A stretch of DNA of 64,000 nucleotides from Pseudomonadota bacterium (GCA_023399375.1 JAEWPX010000110.1:62001-126000), one strand, 5' to 3'. Numbered from the stretch's first letter, positions 35,935 to 45,378 are shown. Notes: generated by a model from the sequence alone, not told the origin. Program-made: numbers and translations.

Positions 35935-37200
35935 TCACTCTCCGCCGGCAGGCGCATCCGCCGCGCCGCGCCAGAAGCGGACCACGTCCGCCGGGGTCTC
36001 GCGTTCGCGCAGCACCGTGAACCGCCCGCCACGCATCGCGAGGACCCGGGGCATTTGCCGGCTGTTGTAGCGCGACCACATGGCCAGGGTGTAGGCCCCG
36101 ACGTCTTCCACGATCACGAGGTCCCCGGGCGCAAGTTCCGGCAGCTTCGCCCGCCAGACCGGAAAATCCCCGGAAAAACACAACGGTCCGGCCAGGTGCC
36201 AGAGGTACGCGCGGCCGCCCTTTCGCCCTCCGTCCGGAGTCAGCGCCCGCGTGCGGTGCGGCCAGTTGCGGGGATTGTAGCACTCGCGCACGAACATGTC
36301 CGCGCCGAGGTGCAGCACGGCCGTCCTGTGCCCGGGTTGGCGCTTGACGTATTCCACCCGGCTTGCGGCCACGGCGCAGGGCGCGTGGAGAAAGCGCCCG
36401 AATTCCGTGACGAGGCGGAAACGGCCGGAAAAAAGCTCCGGGCAGCGCGCCGCCAAGGCGGCAGCGTAGGTTTCGGGGGTCGGTGGCGCGTCCGCGTCGC
36501 GGTAGGCCACGGGCAGGCCGCCGCCTAAGTCGAAGCAGCGCACCCGCCGGGCTCCCAATGTGCGGTCGATCTCCCCGGCCAGATCGTAGACCGCACCCAC
36601 GCCCGCGACGAGCAAATCCAGCGGACAGCCCTGGGAGCCGATGTGCACGTGCAGGCCGTCGAGCCAGGAATAGCGGGCAAAGGCCGCGAAGATGGCCGCG
36701 CGCTGCGCCAGGGGCACGCCGAATTTGGAATAGGACCCGGCCACGCTCGTGGCCCGGATGCGGCCGATGCCGACTTGCGGATTGACACGAAGCCCGGCCC
36801 GGGGCGCGATGCCGAGGGTTGCCGCCAGTTCGCCCAGGCGCGCGAGCTCCTCGAAATTGTCGGCGTTGATGCGGATGCCGCGCGCAAGCGCCAGGTGCAG
36901 CTCCTCCCCGGTCTTGGCCGGCGAATCGAACACGATGCGCGCGGGCGCGACTCCCGCCTCCAGGGCGAGATGGATTTCCGGCAGGCTCGCGGCCTCGGCC
37001 CCGGCCCCGAGCCCGGCGAGAAAGGCCAGAACCGGCGGCAAGGGATTGGCCTTGACCGCGGCAGCCGCCAGCGCGTGCGGCCCGAATGCCGCGACCAAAT
37101 CCGCCAGCCGGCGTTCCAGCAGGTCCAGGTCGTAGAGCACGAAGGCCGTGTCTTTCTCCCGGACCATGCCGGATTCAAGCGCCCTGCGCACAAGTTCCAT
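35935..37200 (-). CDS. Type III fold PLP-dependent decarboxylase
   Basis: This 421-residue protein has the alanine-racemase/DAP-decarboxylase fold. The PLP lysine is K50 in AVKANPLP, followed by HVHIGSQG, DLGGGLPVAY, VTEFGRFLHAP and GPLCFSGDFP. It resembles LysA but lacks its CESGD form, so the substrate may be a different amino acid, such as ornithine, lysine or an acyl-type intermediate. AAGGA precedes ATG 37200. It lies immediately downstream of the SLC13-like permease gene (31-base gap), which suggests import or export of its substrate or product. Confidence 0.83.
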   Translation of the reverse strand: MELVRRALESGMVREKDTAFVLYDLDLLERRLADLVAAFGPHALAAAAVKANPLPPVLAFLAGLGAGAEAASLPEIHLALEAGVAPARIVFDSPAKTGEELHLALARGIRINADNFEELARLGELAATLGIAPRAGLRVNPQVGIGRIRATSVAGSYSKFGVPLAQRAAIFAAFARYSWLDGLHVHIGSQGCPLDLLVAGVGAVYDLAGEIDRTLGARRVRCFDLGGGLPVAYRDADAPPTPETYAAALAARCPELFSGRFRLVTEFGRFLHAPCAVAASRVEYVKRQPGHRTAVLHLGADMFVRECYNPRNWPHRTRALTPDGGRKGGRAYLWHLAGPLCFSGDFPVWRAKLPELAPGDLVIVEDVGAYTLAMWSRYNSRQMPRVLAMRGGRFTVLRERETPADVVRFWRGAADAPAGGE

Positions 37201-37231
37201 CGGGCCATCCTTCTTCCGGGCAGCGCCCCGG

Positions 37232-38440
37232 TCATCCCCAGAGCAACCAAAGCCCTGACACGACAAGCGTGGCAAGGGTCACGGGCACACCGACCCGGGC
37301 GTGTTCGCGAAACCCCAGGCGCACGCCAAGCGCCGCCGCCTGATCGGCCACGATCAGATTGGCGAGACTGCCGGGAAGCAGCAGGTTGCCGGCCAGGGTG
37401 CTCGAAACGGCCAGCAGCGTCGCCTGCTGCGGGCTCTCGTGGCCGGGCAGCAGCAGCATCACGGCCGGCACGTTGGAGACGATGTTGGAAATGACGGCCG
37501 TGGCCGCAAACAGCCAGCCGGGCCGGGCGAGGTCGATGCCGGCACGCCCCAGGCCGTCGTGGAGATCGGTCAGGAACCCGGCCGCGGCCACCTCGCGGTT
37601 GACCACGAAAAGCCCGAGGAAAAGAAGCAGCAACTGCCAGTCCACAAGGGAAAGCGTCTCGCGCGAGGTCATGTTCCGGCTCAGGAGCAGCGCCCCGGCG
37701 CACGCCAGGGCCACGTTCTCGCGCGGCGCACCGCCAAAGCAGAAAAATGCCATGCACACGCCAAGGGCCGTCAGCCCCTTGGCCGACTGCCAGGCGTGAA
37801 ACGGCGGCGCGGCGACGGCGAGCGCCAGGCGCGGGCCGGCGAAACGCCCCCGGTAGGCCACGACCACGCCTGCGAAGGACAAAACCAGGGATGCGACCAC
37901 ACAGGGCCAGGTTTCCGCAAGGTAGCCGAGGAAGGGAAGCCCGACAACCTGGCCGATGAGCATGTTCTGCGGATTGCCGATCAGGGTCGCGGCCGAGCCG
38001 ATGTTGGCGGCGAGCGCCAGCCCGACGAGGTAGGGCAACGGGGAAAGGCCGCGGGCGAGGGTCGCCTCGACCAGGATCGGGGTCATGGCCAGGCAGACGA
38101 TGTCGTTGGCGAGAATGGCCGAGAGCAGCGCGGCGGCGAGCATGACGCGGGCGAGCAGTCCCGCCGGCGAGGCCGTGGCCGCGGTGATGCGGCGGCTGAC
38201 GGCGGTGTAGAAGCCGCCCAGGCGCAACTGCGCCGAAACGACCATGAGACCGAAGAGCAGCGCCAACGTGGGCGCATCGGCCGCGCCCAAGGCCTCGGGC
38301 ACGGTCAGAAGCCCCGAAGCGACGAGAGCGATGGCCCCGAGCAGCGCCGCACCGGCCCGGTCCAAGGCAAGTCCCGGCAGCCGGCCCAGGGCCATGGCCG
38401 CATACACGAATACGAAAACTACCAGGACGATGGCGCGCAC
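37232..38440 (-). CDS. SLC13/ArsB-type permease
   Basis: This 402-residue membrane protein has about 11 helices and belongs to the ion-transporter superfamily. The two re-entrant motifs are visible: NIGSAATLIGNPQN at about residue 143 and STLAGNLLLPGSLANLIV near the end. Similar proteins carry dicarboxylates, sulfate or arsenite; the substrate is not resolved. Its neighbour is the PLP decarboxylase, so a carboxylated amine substrate is plausible. Confidence 0.82.
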   Translation of the reverse strand: MRAIVLVVFVFVYAAMALGRLPGLALDRAGAALLGAIALVASGLLTVPEALGAADAPTLALLFGLMVVSAQLRLGGFYTAVSRRITAATASPAGLLARVMLAAALLSAILANDIVCLAMTPILVEATLARGLSPLPYLVGLALAANIGSAATLIGNPQNMLIGQVVGLPFLGYLAETWPCVVASLVLSFAGVVVAYRGRFAGPRLALAVAAPPFHAWQSAKGLTALGVCMAFFCFGGAPRENVALACAGALLLSRNMTSRETLSLVDWQLLLLFLGLFVVNREVAAAGFLTDLHDGLGRAGIDLARPGWLFAATAVISNIVSNVPAVMLLLPGHESPQQATLLAVSSTLAGNLLLPGSLANLIVADQAAALGVRLGFREHARVGVPVTLATLVVSGLWLLWG

Positions 38441-38477
38441 GCCCCGGGCCTACCAGTTTTGCCGGCAAAGTCCAAAA

Positions 38478-38509
38478 CAAAAAGCGGCCCCCATGGGAGC
38501 CGCTTTTGG
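38478..38509 (-). terminator. Rho-independent terminator for carbonic anhydrase gene
   Basis: Arms AAAAGCGGC (38480-38488) and GCCGCTTTT (38499-38507) form a perfect stem, read on the minus strand as a hairpin followed by a T-rich run. It lies about 20 bases after the stop of the minus-strand gene. Confidence 0.8.
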
Positions 38510-38529
38510 AAACAAAGGAAACGAAAACG

Positions 38530-39243
38530 CTATTTGCCGAGCAGGCTGGCGTTGCTCGGATGCTCGCCGAACCACTGCACCGTGCCGGCATCGATGTCGT
38601 AGAGCGCGCCGACGACCTTGATCTTGCCGGCCGCGGCCATCTTCTTGAGCAGCGGGCTCTTGGCGTAGATGTCGCTGATGGCCTGCCAGATGTTGGCCTC
38701 GATGGACTTGTTGACGACTTCGTCCAGGCTCGCGGAGGCGAAGCGGGATTTGACGGACTTGACCGCCGGGACGATGGGCGCGACCAGTTGGCCGATGTTT
38801 TCGGTCACGGGCTCGTTTTTCACAACGGCCGTCACCGCGCCGCACTTGGTGTGCCCGAGCACCACGATGAGCGGCACGCCCAGGTGCTCGGCCCCGTATT
38901 CCATGGTGCCGATCTCGTCCACGGCAGCCACGTTGCCGGCCACGCGCACGGCGAAGATATCGCCTACGCCCTGGTCGAAGAGAATCTCCAGGGGCACGCG
39001 GGAATCGGCGCAGGAAAGGATGGTGGCAAAGGGATGCTGTCCGTCGGTCGCGGTTTCGTGGCGACGGGCGGCGTCCTGGTGCGGGGCGACGCTGGCCTTG
39101 GCCACGTAGCGTGTGTTGCCTTCCTTGAGCTTGGCCAGGGCCTCGTCCGCGCTCAGCCCCGGGCCGCCGGAAGAGGCCAGGGCCAGGGCGCAGCACGCCA
39201 ATAGCAGCGCCAACATGGTCGTTGCCGTGAAAAGCCGTTTCAT
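38530..39243 (-). CDS. Beta-class carbonic anhydrase, exported
   Basis: This 237-residue protein has a signal peptide of about 23 residues and a beta-carbonic anhydrase domain. Zinc ligands and the Asp/Arg dyad are visible in ILSCADSRVP and LGHTKCGAV. Export makes it a periplasmic enzyme that interconverts CO2 and bicarbonate, as is seen in some sulfate reducers. It has its own promoter and terminator, so it is probably monocistronic. Confidence 0.95.
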   Translation of the reverse strand: MKRLFTATTMLALLLACCALALASSGGPGLSADEALAKLKEGNTRYVAKASVAPHQDAARRHETATDGQHPFATILSCADSRVPLEILFDQGVGDIFAVRVAGNVAAVDEIGTMEYGAEHLGVPLIVVLGHTKCGAVTAVVKNEPVTENIGQLVAPIVPAVKSVKSRFASASLDEVVNKSIEANIWQAISDIYAKSPLLKKMAAAGKIKVVGALYDIDAGTVQWFGEHPSNASLLGK

Positions 39244-39278
39244 CGCAGTTCCTCCCTCGATCTGGTTATAGGGAAACT

Positions 39279-39308
39279 AACTTACAATAAAAGGGAAGCG
39301 GCGGTCAA
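39279..39308 (-). promoter_or_regulatory. Candidate promoter for carbonic anhydrase
   Basis: Read on the minus strand, TTGACC and TAAGTT are separated by 18 bases and lie about 36 bases before the ATG, with a GGGAGGA ribosome site in between. The region is AT-rich relative to its surroundings. Confidence 0.4.
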
Positions 39309-39413
39309 AGAAATCTTGAAAGGCCGCGATGATCCCCAAGCGAACCCGGTATGCCCGGAGGATAACAGCCCATGACGCAAGCCGATGCGGTGTCGCCAAG
39401 GGTTGAATATGCG

Positions 39414-40178
39414 TCACGAAGCGTCGAGCTCGAGCCCCACCGGACAGTGGTCCGAGCCCATAACCGCGGCGTCGATCCAGGCCCGCCGCACCTTGGGCTT
39501 GAGTTCCTCGGACACGAAGAAGTAATCGATGCGCCAGCCCACGTTGCGGTCGCGCGCCTTGAAGCGGTAGTCCCACCACGTGTAATGCCCGCCTTCCTGC
39601 ATAAAAAGACGAAACGTGTCCACGTAGCCGGCGGCGACGAACTTGTCGAGCCAGGCCCGCTCCTCGGGCAGGAAACCGGAGGTCTTTTCGTTGGCCTTGG
39701 CGTTTTTGAGGTCCAGGACGGTATGGGCGGTGTTGAAATCGCCGCAGACCACGACGGGTTTTTCGCGGCGAAGCGTCTCGGCGTGGGCGAGAAAAGCGTC
39801 GTAGTAGCCGAGCTTGTAGGCCAGGCGCTCGGGCCCGCGACCGCCGTTTGGAAAATAGACGTTGAAAAAATAGAAGTCGTCGAACTCCATCTGGACGAGC
39901 CGCCCCTCGCCGCCATAGGCGGGATCGGGCAGCTCCAGGGAGATGCTGCGCGGTTCCACGCGGTAGAAGCAGCCCACGCCGGAATAGCCTTTTTTCACCA
40001 CGGAGCTGACCCACAGCGTCTTGTAGGACTCCGTATGGCCGAAGTCGGCTTCGTGGCCGGGCTGTATTTTGGACTCCTGGATGCCGACCACGTCCGCGCC
40101 GCTGCCGGCGAGCCATTCCCAGAAGCCTTTCTGCACCACGGCCCGCAGGCCGTTGACGTTCCAACTCATCAAAATCAT
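39414..40178 (-). CDS. xthA: Exodeoxyribonuclease III
   Basis: This 254-residue protein is an ExoIII/APE-family AP endonuclease. Active-site motifs are present: MSWNVNGLRA, the metal-binding glutamate in GIQESKIQ, GDFNTAH, and GSDHCPVGLEL near the C-terminus. It acts in base excision repair. Its ATG overlaps the stop of the HD-GYP gene by four bases (ATGA), so the two are cotranscribed. Confidence 0.96.
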   Translation of the reverse strand: MILMSWNVNGLRAVVQKGFWEWLAGSGADVVGIQESKIQPGHEADFGHTESYKTLWVSSVVKKGYSGVGCFYRVEPRSISLELPDPAYGGEGRLVQMEFDDFYFFNVYFPNGGRGPERLAYKLGYYDAFLAHAETLRREKPVVVCGDFNTAHTVLDLKNAKANEKTSGFLPEERAWLDKFVAAGYVDTFRLFMQEGGHYTWWDYRFKARDRNVGWRIDYFFVSEELKPKVRRAWIDAAVMGSDHCPVGLELDAS

Positions 40179-41929
40179 GGTATACTTTCAGCCTCTTCAG
40201 AGGCCGGACCGCATGCCTCCCCGCGCAGCATGCGCAGAAACGTCGCGGCGCAGGTCGGGCAAAACTGCCGTCCGGCTTCTTCTTCGATGATGGAAAGCGC
40301 CGCATGAAGCGGCATGCCCCGCCGGTAGGGACGATCCGTGGTCATGGCGTCGAAGGCGTCGGCAATGGCGATCATGCGCGCGCCAAGCGGGATGTCCTCG
40401 CCCATGATGGCCGTGGGATAGCCCCGGCCGTCCCAGCGCTCGTGATGGAGCAGGATCAGGGGCAGGATCGGGACCAGGGAGACGATGGGACGCAGGATCT
40501 CCGCGCCGATGACGGCGTGCTCCTGGATCTTGGCGTATTCCTCGGGCGTGAGCCGGCCGGGTTTTAAAAGCACGGCGTCGCGCACGCCGATCTTGCCGAT
40601 GTCGTGCAGGTTCGCTCCGATCTCGATCTCGCGCAACGTCTTGTCGTCCAGGCCCATGGCCCGGCCCAGGCGCATGACCATGCGCGAGACGCGGGCCGTA
40701 TGGCCCTTGGTGTATTCGTCGCGCGCCTCCAGGGCGGTGATGAGCGCGGACATGCTGGCCAGCACGTGCTCGTGCTCTTTTTTGACGTGGCGGTAGCTTT
40801 CGGCAAGGAGCTGCTCCACCACGAGCTGCATCTTCTCCACGTCGAAGGGCTTGACGAAATAACGCGACACACCCAGGCGCTCGCCGCGCAGGATGTCGCT
40901 CTGCCTGCCCCGGGAGCTCATGATCACGACCAGGGTGTGGCGCAGTTCCGGCTCGTCGCGCAATTTCTCGCACAGGGCGTAGCCGTCCATCTCCGGCATC
41001 TCGATGTCCGTGACCACCACGTCGGGCTTGTGCTCACGGGCCAGCTCCAGGGCCTCGCGCCCGTTCTGGGCCGTGAGCACGAACAGGCCGCTTTTGATGA
41101 AGCTGTGGCGCAACAGCTCACGAATGAGCTTGGCGTCGTCGACGACGAGGATCTTGTTGTGGCGCTTGCGCTCGACGAGGTCCAGGTGCTCCGAAACCTT
41201 GGACGCCAGCATCTCGGGCGTGAAGGACTTGAGCAGGTAATCGTCCGCGCCGCAGGAAAACGCCGTCTCCATGTCGAGCGGATCGTCGCTGCTCGACAGG
41301 ATGACGACCGGGAGGTAGCGGCCGGGATTTTCCTCCTTGAGCCGCCGGCACAGGTCCAGGCCCGAGAGCCCGGGCAGAAAAACGCTCGTGAGCACCAGCT
41401 CGAAATCCCTGCGGCCGCACAGGCCCAAGGCCTGCTCGGCGTTGTGCGCCGCGACCACGCGAAAGCCGGACGGCGACAGGGCCGCACGCACCACGTGCAG
41501 CAGGGTCCTGCCCGCGTCCACGAAGAGGATCTCCCGCGCGCCAGGCCGCTTGTCGCGGGACTGCGCCAGTTCCTTGAGTTCCTGCAACACCGCAGCCAAG
41601 TTGCGCCGGTTGACGGGATGGATGTCCCGGCCGTCCGGCACGGCGGCCATGCCCAGGACGTCGCCTTCCTCGAACGGCAGCAGATAGAGGATGGGAATGA
41701 CCCGTCCCGCCTCCCGGCCCGCGGCGCGGATGCACGCGACAAGCTGCTCGCTATTAAGGCTCATGTAGGAATCCTGGAGCAGCACGGCGTCCGGCACGGG
41801 CTCACCGAGGGAAACATCCACCTGCCCTTCCTCCGGGAACGCGAAAGCGTACTCCACCCCGACCGTCAGGTAGACCTTGGACAGGAATGCCCGGTAGAAG
41901 ACGATGTCGATGATATTGACGACGAACAT
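40175..41929 (-). CDS. Multi-receiver HD-GYP domain protein
   Basis: This 584-residue protein has an N-terminal degenerate region, two further receiver domains and an HD-GYP domain. The second receiver, starting near EILFVDAGRT, has TSVFLPG where the phospho-acceptor Asp should be, so it cannot be phosphorylated there. The third receiver has a full set (VVDDAK, VVTDIEMPEMDG, KPFD). The HD-GYP domain has HDIGKIGV and HHERWDGRGYP, all metal ligands intact, so c-di-GMP hydrolysis is expected. GGGAGG precedes ATG 41929. It is coupled to xthA. Confidence 0.9.
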   Translation of the reverse strand: MFVVNIIDIVFYRAFLSKVYLTVGVEYAFAFPEEGQVDVSLGEPVPDAVLLQDSYMSLNSEQLVACIRAAGREAGRVIPILYLLPFEEGDVLGMAAVPDGRDIHPVNRRNLAAVLQELKELAQSRDKRPGAREILFVDAGRTLLHVVRAALSPSGFRVVAAHNAEQALGLCGRRDFELVLTSVFLPGLSGLDLCRRLKEENPGRYLPVVILSSSDDPLDMETAFSCGADDYLLKSFTPEMLASKVSEHLDLVERKRHNKILVVDDAKLIRELLRHSFIKSGLFVLTAQNGREALELAREHKPDVVVTDIEMPEMDGYALCEKLRDEPELRHTLVVIMSSRGRQSDILRGERLGVSRYFVKPFDVEKMQLVVEQLLAESYRHVKKEHEHVLASMSALITALEARDEYTKGHTARVSRMVMRLGRAMGLDDKTLREIEIGANLHDIGKIGVRDAVLLKPGRLTPEEYAKIQEHAVIGAEILRPIVSLVPILPLILLHHERWDGRGYPTAIMGEDIPLGARMIAIADAFDAMTTDRPYRRGMPLHAALSIIEEEAGRQFCPTCAATFLRMLRGEACGPASEEAESIP

Positions 41930-41968
41930 CAACACCTCCCGGACGCAGTCCCCGCGCCGCGCCCGGAC

Positions 41969-42640
41969 TTACGCAAACGACAGCAACGCGGCCGTAAGCG
42001 CCCCGCCCGTGAAGGACACCCGCGCGTAGCCTCCGCCGGAAAGCGCGCCGGGATTGATCACCGTGGTCGCGCCGAGGACCTCCACGGCCCTGGCCTCGTG
42101 GATATGCCCGGTCAGGCACACCGCCGGCTGGATCCGTTCGATGAAGGCGCGCACCGCCATGCTCCCCACATGCGTGCCGCCGCCGACCACGTCCGTGGCC
42201 GTTCCGTAGGGCGGCGTGTGGCAAACCATGACGAGGTGCGGGCAATGGGCCACGGCGGCATGCGCGGCTTCGAGCCAGGCCGCGATGCGCTCCTCGCCGG
42301 CTTCGCTCGGCGTGCCGAACGGCGTCGGTGTGGAATAGCCGCAGCCGAAAAAGCCCACGCCCTGGGGCGTCACCCGGCCCGTGGCGTGGATGTTGATGCC
42401 CTCGCGCGTGAGGTAGGCGTCCACGTCGCTTTTATCCATATTGCCGATCTGCGCCATGATGACGGCGTTTTGCCGTCGCACGGCGTCGATAACGGCCTTG
42501 GCCGCGCCCGCGCCGCCCCTTACGGTCAGATCGCCGGTGATGACGACGCCCGCCGCCGCATCGAGGCCGGGCACGCGCGCCACAGCCGCCGCATCGTCGT
42601 GGATGTCGCCGATGGCGATCCAGTACGGCCCCTCGCTCAT
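41969..42640 (-). CDS. Calcineurin-like metallophosphoesterase
   Basis: This 223-residue protein has the metallophosphoesterase motifs IAIGDIHDD, VVITGDLT, IGNMDKSDV (with M in place of H in GNHD), VMVCHTPP and LTGHIHEA. The substitution in the third motif is common in some subfamilies. AAGGAGG precedes ATG 42640. It is divergent from the formyl-THF cyclo-ligase gene. The substrate is unknown. Confidence 0.88.
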   Translation of the reverse strand: MSEGPYWIAIGDIHDDAAAVARVPGLDAAAGVVITGDLTVRGGAGAAKAVIDAVRRQNAVIMAQIGNMDKSDVDAYLTREGINIHATGRVTPQGVGFFGCGYSTPTPFGTPSEAGEERIAAWLEAAHAAVAHCPHLVMVCHTPPYGTATDVVGGGTHVGSMAVRAFIERIQPAVCLTGHIHEARAVEVLGATTVINPGALSGGGYARVSFTGGALTAALLSFA

Positions 42641-42721
42641 GCATCCTCCTTGGGTCGCGCCGCCGGGAAGAGGCTTCCCCATACGGTAATGCCCTGCTAC
42701 CATGCGGCCATTGTGAATACA

Positions 42722-43324
42722 ATGCAACCGGATGCCATCTCCGATACGGACAAGCCGGCGCTCAGACGGGCCATGCTCGCCCGGCGCACCGCCGTGTCAC
42801 CGCAGGACGCGGCCCGGGCCAGCGCCGCCGTGGCCGCGCGCGTCTGGGAACTGCCGGCGGCGGCAGGGGCTAAGGAAATCCTCGCCTACCTGCCCGTCAA
42901 AAACGAGATCGACGCCTCGCTCGTCGCCCGGGAGGCGCTGACCCGGGGCATACGGCTCCTGTTGCCGCGTTGCCGAACGGACGCGCAAGGCATCCTGGAC
43001 ATCGGCTGCGTGACATGCCTCAGCGACGTGATCGCGGGACGTTTCGGCATCCTGGAGCCGCGCGAGGACGCCTGCTGCAGCGCGGACGCCTTCGCCCCGG
43101 ACCTGATCCTCGTGCCCGCCGTGGCCTTCGACGCGGCGGGAAACCGGCTGGGCTTCGGCGGCGGCTACTATGACAGGCTGCTTGCGCGTCCCATGGCCGC
43201 CGGCGCGTTCACGGCCGGCCTGGCCTACGCCTTCCAAGTGCTGCCACGTCTGCCGGCCCAGGCATGGGACATTCCGGTCGATGCGGTCGTCACCGAACAC
43301 CAAACCCTTTTTACCCACCCATGA
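42722..43324 (+). CDS. 5-formyltetrahydrofolate cyclo-ligase
   Basis: This 200-residue protein converts 5-formyl-THF to 5,10-methenyl-THF with ATP. Typical features are KPALRRAMLARR at the N-terminus, AYLPVKNEID, and the C-terminal LGFGGGYYDRLLA loop. The stop overlaps the start of pgeF. No strong ribosome site is seen before ATG 42722; GTG 42713 in the same frame is an alternative. Confidence 0.93.
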   Translation: MQPDAISDTDKPALRRAMLARRTAVSPQDAARASAAVAARVWELPAAAGAKEILAYLPVKNEIDASLVAREALTRGIRLLLPRCRTDAQGILDIGCVTCLSDVIAGRFGILEPREDACCSADAFAPDLILVPAVAFDAAGNRLGFGGGYYDRLLARPMAAGAFTAGLAYAFQVLPRLPAQAWDIPVDAVVTEHQTLFTHP

Positions 43325-44031
43325 ACTACATTCCTTTCGCTTTTCCGGGGCTGCCGCGCATCGGTTGCGCCTTCGGCTGCGGCCCGGACACCATGGCCTT
43401 CACCGGCGCGGCCGAGCCCGCCGCCGTCATCGCCACGCGGCGCGCCCTGCGGGACGACTTGGGCTTTGCGGCCTGGCATTCGCTGAAGCAGGTGCACGGC
43501 GTGCACATGATCTTCGAGCCGGAATTCGATACGCTCAAGCGCCCGAGCGTCGAGGCCGGCGACGGCATGGCCGAAAGCCGGCCCGGCCATGCGCTGGCCA
43601 TCAAGACGGCCGACTGCCAGCCGATCCTCATCGCCCACGAATCCGGGGAATGCATCGCCGCCCTGCACGTGGGTTGGCGCGGCAATGTGGCGGATTTCTG
43701 CGCCCGGGGGGTGCGTTCGTTTTGCGTGCGCTACGGCTTCGACCCACGCGAGCTTCTGGCCGTGCGCGGACCGAGCCTCGGGCCGGGAGAGGCGGAATTC
43801 ACCGCGTTCGAGACGGAGTTCGGCGAGGCGTTCCGGCCGTATTTCGACTACCGGACCCGCCGCATGGACCTGTGGCGGCTCACGCGCGACCAGCTCGTCG
43901 CAGCCGGCCTCGATCGCGACCGCATCTTCAGCCTGGACCTGTGCACCAAAAGCCTGCCGCTATTTTTCTCCTACCGCCGCGACAGGACCACCGGCCGCCA
44001 GGCGAGCCTCATCTGGATCAAGGAAGGCTAG
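43321..44031 (+). CDS. pgeF: Peptidoglycan editing factor PgeF (polyphenol oxidase family)
   Basis: This 236-residue protein belongs to the YlmD/YfiH family, which has a metal-dependent hydrolase fold and removes incorrect residues from peptidoglycan precursors or acts on phenols or purine nucleosides. Key parts are LKQVHGVHM, TADCQPILIA, and ALHVGWRGNVADF, supplying the His and Cys metal ligands. The start forms an ATGA overlap with the previous gene. Confidence 0.9.
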   Translation: MNYIPFAFPGLPRIGCAFGCGPDTMAFTGAAEPAAVIATRRALRDDLGFAAWHSLKQVHGVHMIFEPEFDTLKRPSVEAGDGMAESRPGHALAIKTADCQPILIAHESGECIAALHVGWRGNVADFCARGVRSFCVRYGFDPRELLAVRGPSLGPGEAEFTAFETEFGEAFRPYFDYRTRRMDLWRLTRDQLVAAGLDRDRIFSLDLCTKSLPLFFSYRRDRTTGRQASLIWIKEG

Positions 44032-44037
44032 CCGTCC

Positions 44038-45378
44038 CTAGAACTGAAATGCGCCGGACGTGAACATGTCCAGGCAGGCGTCCACCACGTCGGCGTCGTA
44101 GCGCATTCCGCGACCGAGGCGCAGTTCGTCCAGCATCGCGGCCAGGGGGAAGGCCGCCCGGTAGGGGCGGTGCGAGGTCATGGCCTCGGCCACGTCGGCC
44201 ACGGCCAGGATGCGCGAGCCTTGCAGCAGCGCCTCGCCGGAAAGGCCGCCCGGGTAGCCCGAACCGTCCATGCGCTCGTGGTGCTCGATCACCATGCGGG
44301 CCACGGGCCAGGGGAAGGGAATGTCCTTGAGGATCTCGTAGCCGACGCGGCTGTGGTCGCGCACGATGCCGATTTCGATAGGGGTGAGGCTCTGCGGCTT
44401 GGCGAGGATTTCCGAGGGCACGTGGATCTTGCCGATGTCATGGACGAGCCCGGCCACACGGATGCCTTCGCAGGCGTCGGCCTCGCACCCGAGCCGCGCG
44501 GCCAGGGCGGACGCCAGGCGGGAGACACGTTCCTGATGGCCGGCGGTAAACGGGTCGCGCGTCTCCGAGGTCACGGTCAGGGCGTTGACCGTCTCCTCGA
44601 GGGTGCGCCGCAGGCCGACGACGGATTCGCGCAGGGCCTGCTCCACCTCGCGCCGCCGGCTGATGTCGCGAAAAACGACCACCGACCCGAGACGCTGCCC
44701 CCTGCCGTCGAGAATGTCCGAAAAACGCTGTTCGACAGGGACGCAGGCGCCGTCGGCGCGGCGCAGCAGCAGGCTGTCGCCGTCGTCCGACTCCGCGTCT
44801 TCGCCGGCGCGGGTCTGGTAGACCTCCGCAAGCGTCCGGCCGAGCACCTCGTCTCCGGGCCGGGCGAGGAGCTTTTCGGCCATGGGGTTGACGAAGCGGA
44901 CCAAGCCGTCTGGGCCCGTGGTCACGACGGCCTCGCCGAGATGCGCGAGCGTCATGGCCATCCAGCGTTCGTTTTCGGCCAGCCGGCGCTCCATGTGCGA
45001 CTTGTACAAGGCGATTTCCAGGGCCGTGCCGAGTTCGCGGTCTTCGAACGGCTTGATGACGTAGCCGTGCGGCACGGTCTCGCCGGCCCGGCGCAGGGTT
45101 TCCGGATCGGTATGGGCGGAAAGAAAGACCACGGGCACACCAAAGCGCTCGCGGATACGCGCGGCGGCGGCGATGCCGTCCATGGGCCCGGCCAGCATGA
45201 TGTCCATGAGCGCCAGGTCCGGCGCGACCTCGCCGGCCAACCGCACGGCCTCCTCGCCCGTGTCCGCCACGCCCGCGAGTGCGTAGCCCAGCCGTTCGAG
45301 GCGGCGGCGGAGGTCCAGGACGACGATGGCCTCGTCCTCGACGACCAGCACCCGGGGGCGGGGCTGCGCCTCAGCCAT
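44038..45378 (-). CDS. Response regulator with PAS and HD-GYP domains
   Basis: This 446-residue protein has an N-terminal receiver (VLVVEDEA, LALMDIMLAGPMDG, IKPFED), a PAS domain at about 130-255, and a C-terminal HD-GYP domain with VHDIGKIHVP and HHERMDGSGYPGG. All metal ligands are present, so it is probably a phosphorylation-controlled c-di-GMP phosphodiesterase. GGGAGG precedes ATG 45378, and the start overlaps the end of the upstream epimerase gene by 8 bases. Confidence 0.92.
   Translation of the reverse strand: MAEAQPRPRVLVVEDEAIVVLDLRRRLERLGYALAGVADTGEEAVRLAGEVAPDLALMDIMLAGPMDGIAAAARIRERFGVPVVFLSAHTDPETLRRAGETVPHGYVIKPFEDRELGTALEIALYKSHMERRLAENERWMAMTLAHLGEAVVTTGPDGLVRFVNPMAEKLLARPGDEVLGRTLAEVYQTRAGEDAESDDGDSLLLRRADGACVPVEQRFSDILDGRGQRLGSVVVFRDISRRREVEQALRESVVGLRRTLEETVNALTVTSETRDPFTAGHQERVSRLASALAARLGCEADACEGIRVAGLVHDIGKIHVPSEILAKPQSLTPIEIGIVRDHSRVGYEILKDIPFPWPVARMVIEHHERMDGSGYPGGLSGEALLQGSRILAVADVAEAMTSHRPYRAAFPLAAMLDELRLGRGMRYDADVVDACLDMFTSGAFQF

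Noticed and set aside
40604..43324. A 906-codon plus-strand frame ending in the formyl-THF cyclo-ligase
   Set aside because: Only the last 200 codons match a protein family. The upstream part is opposite the HD-GYP and metallophosphoesterase genes.
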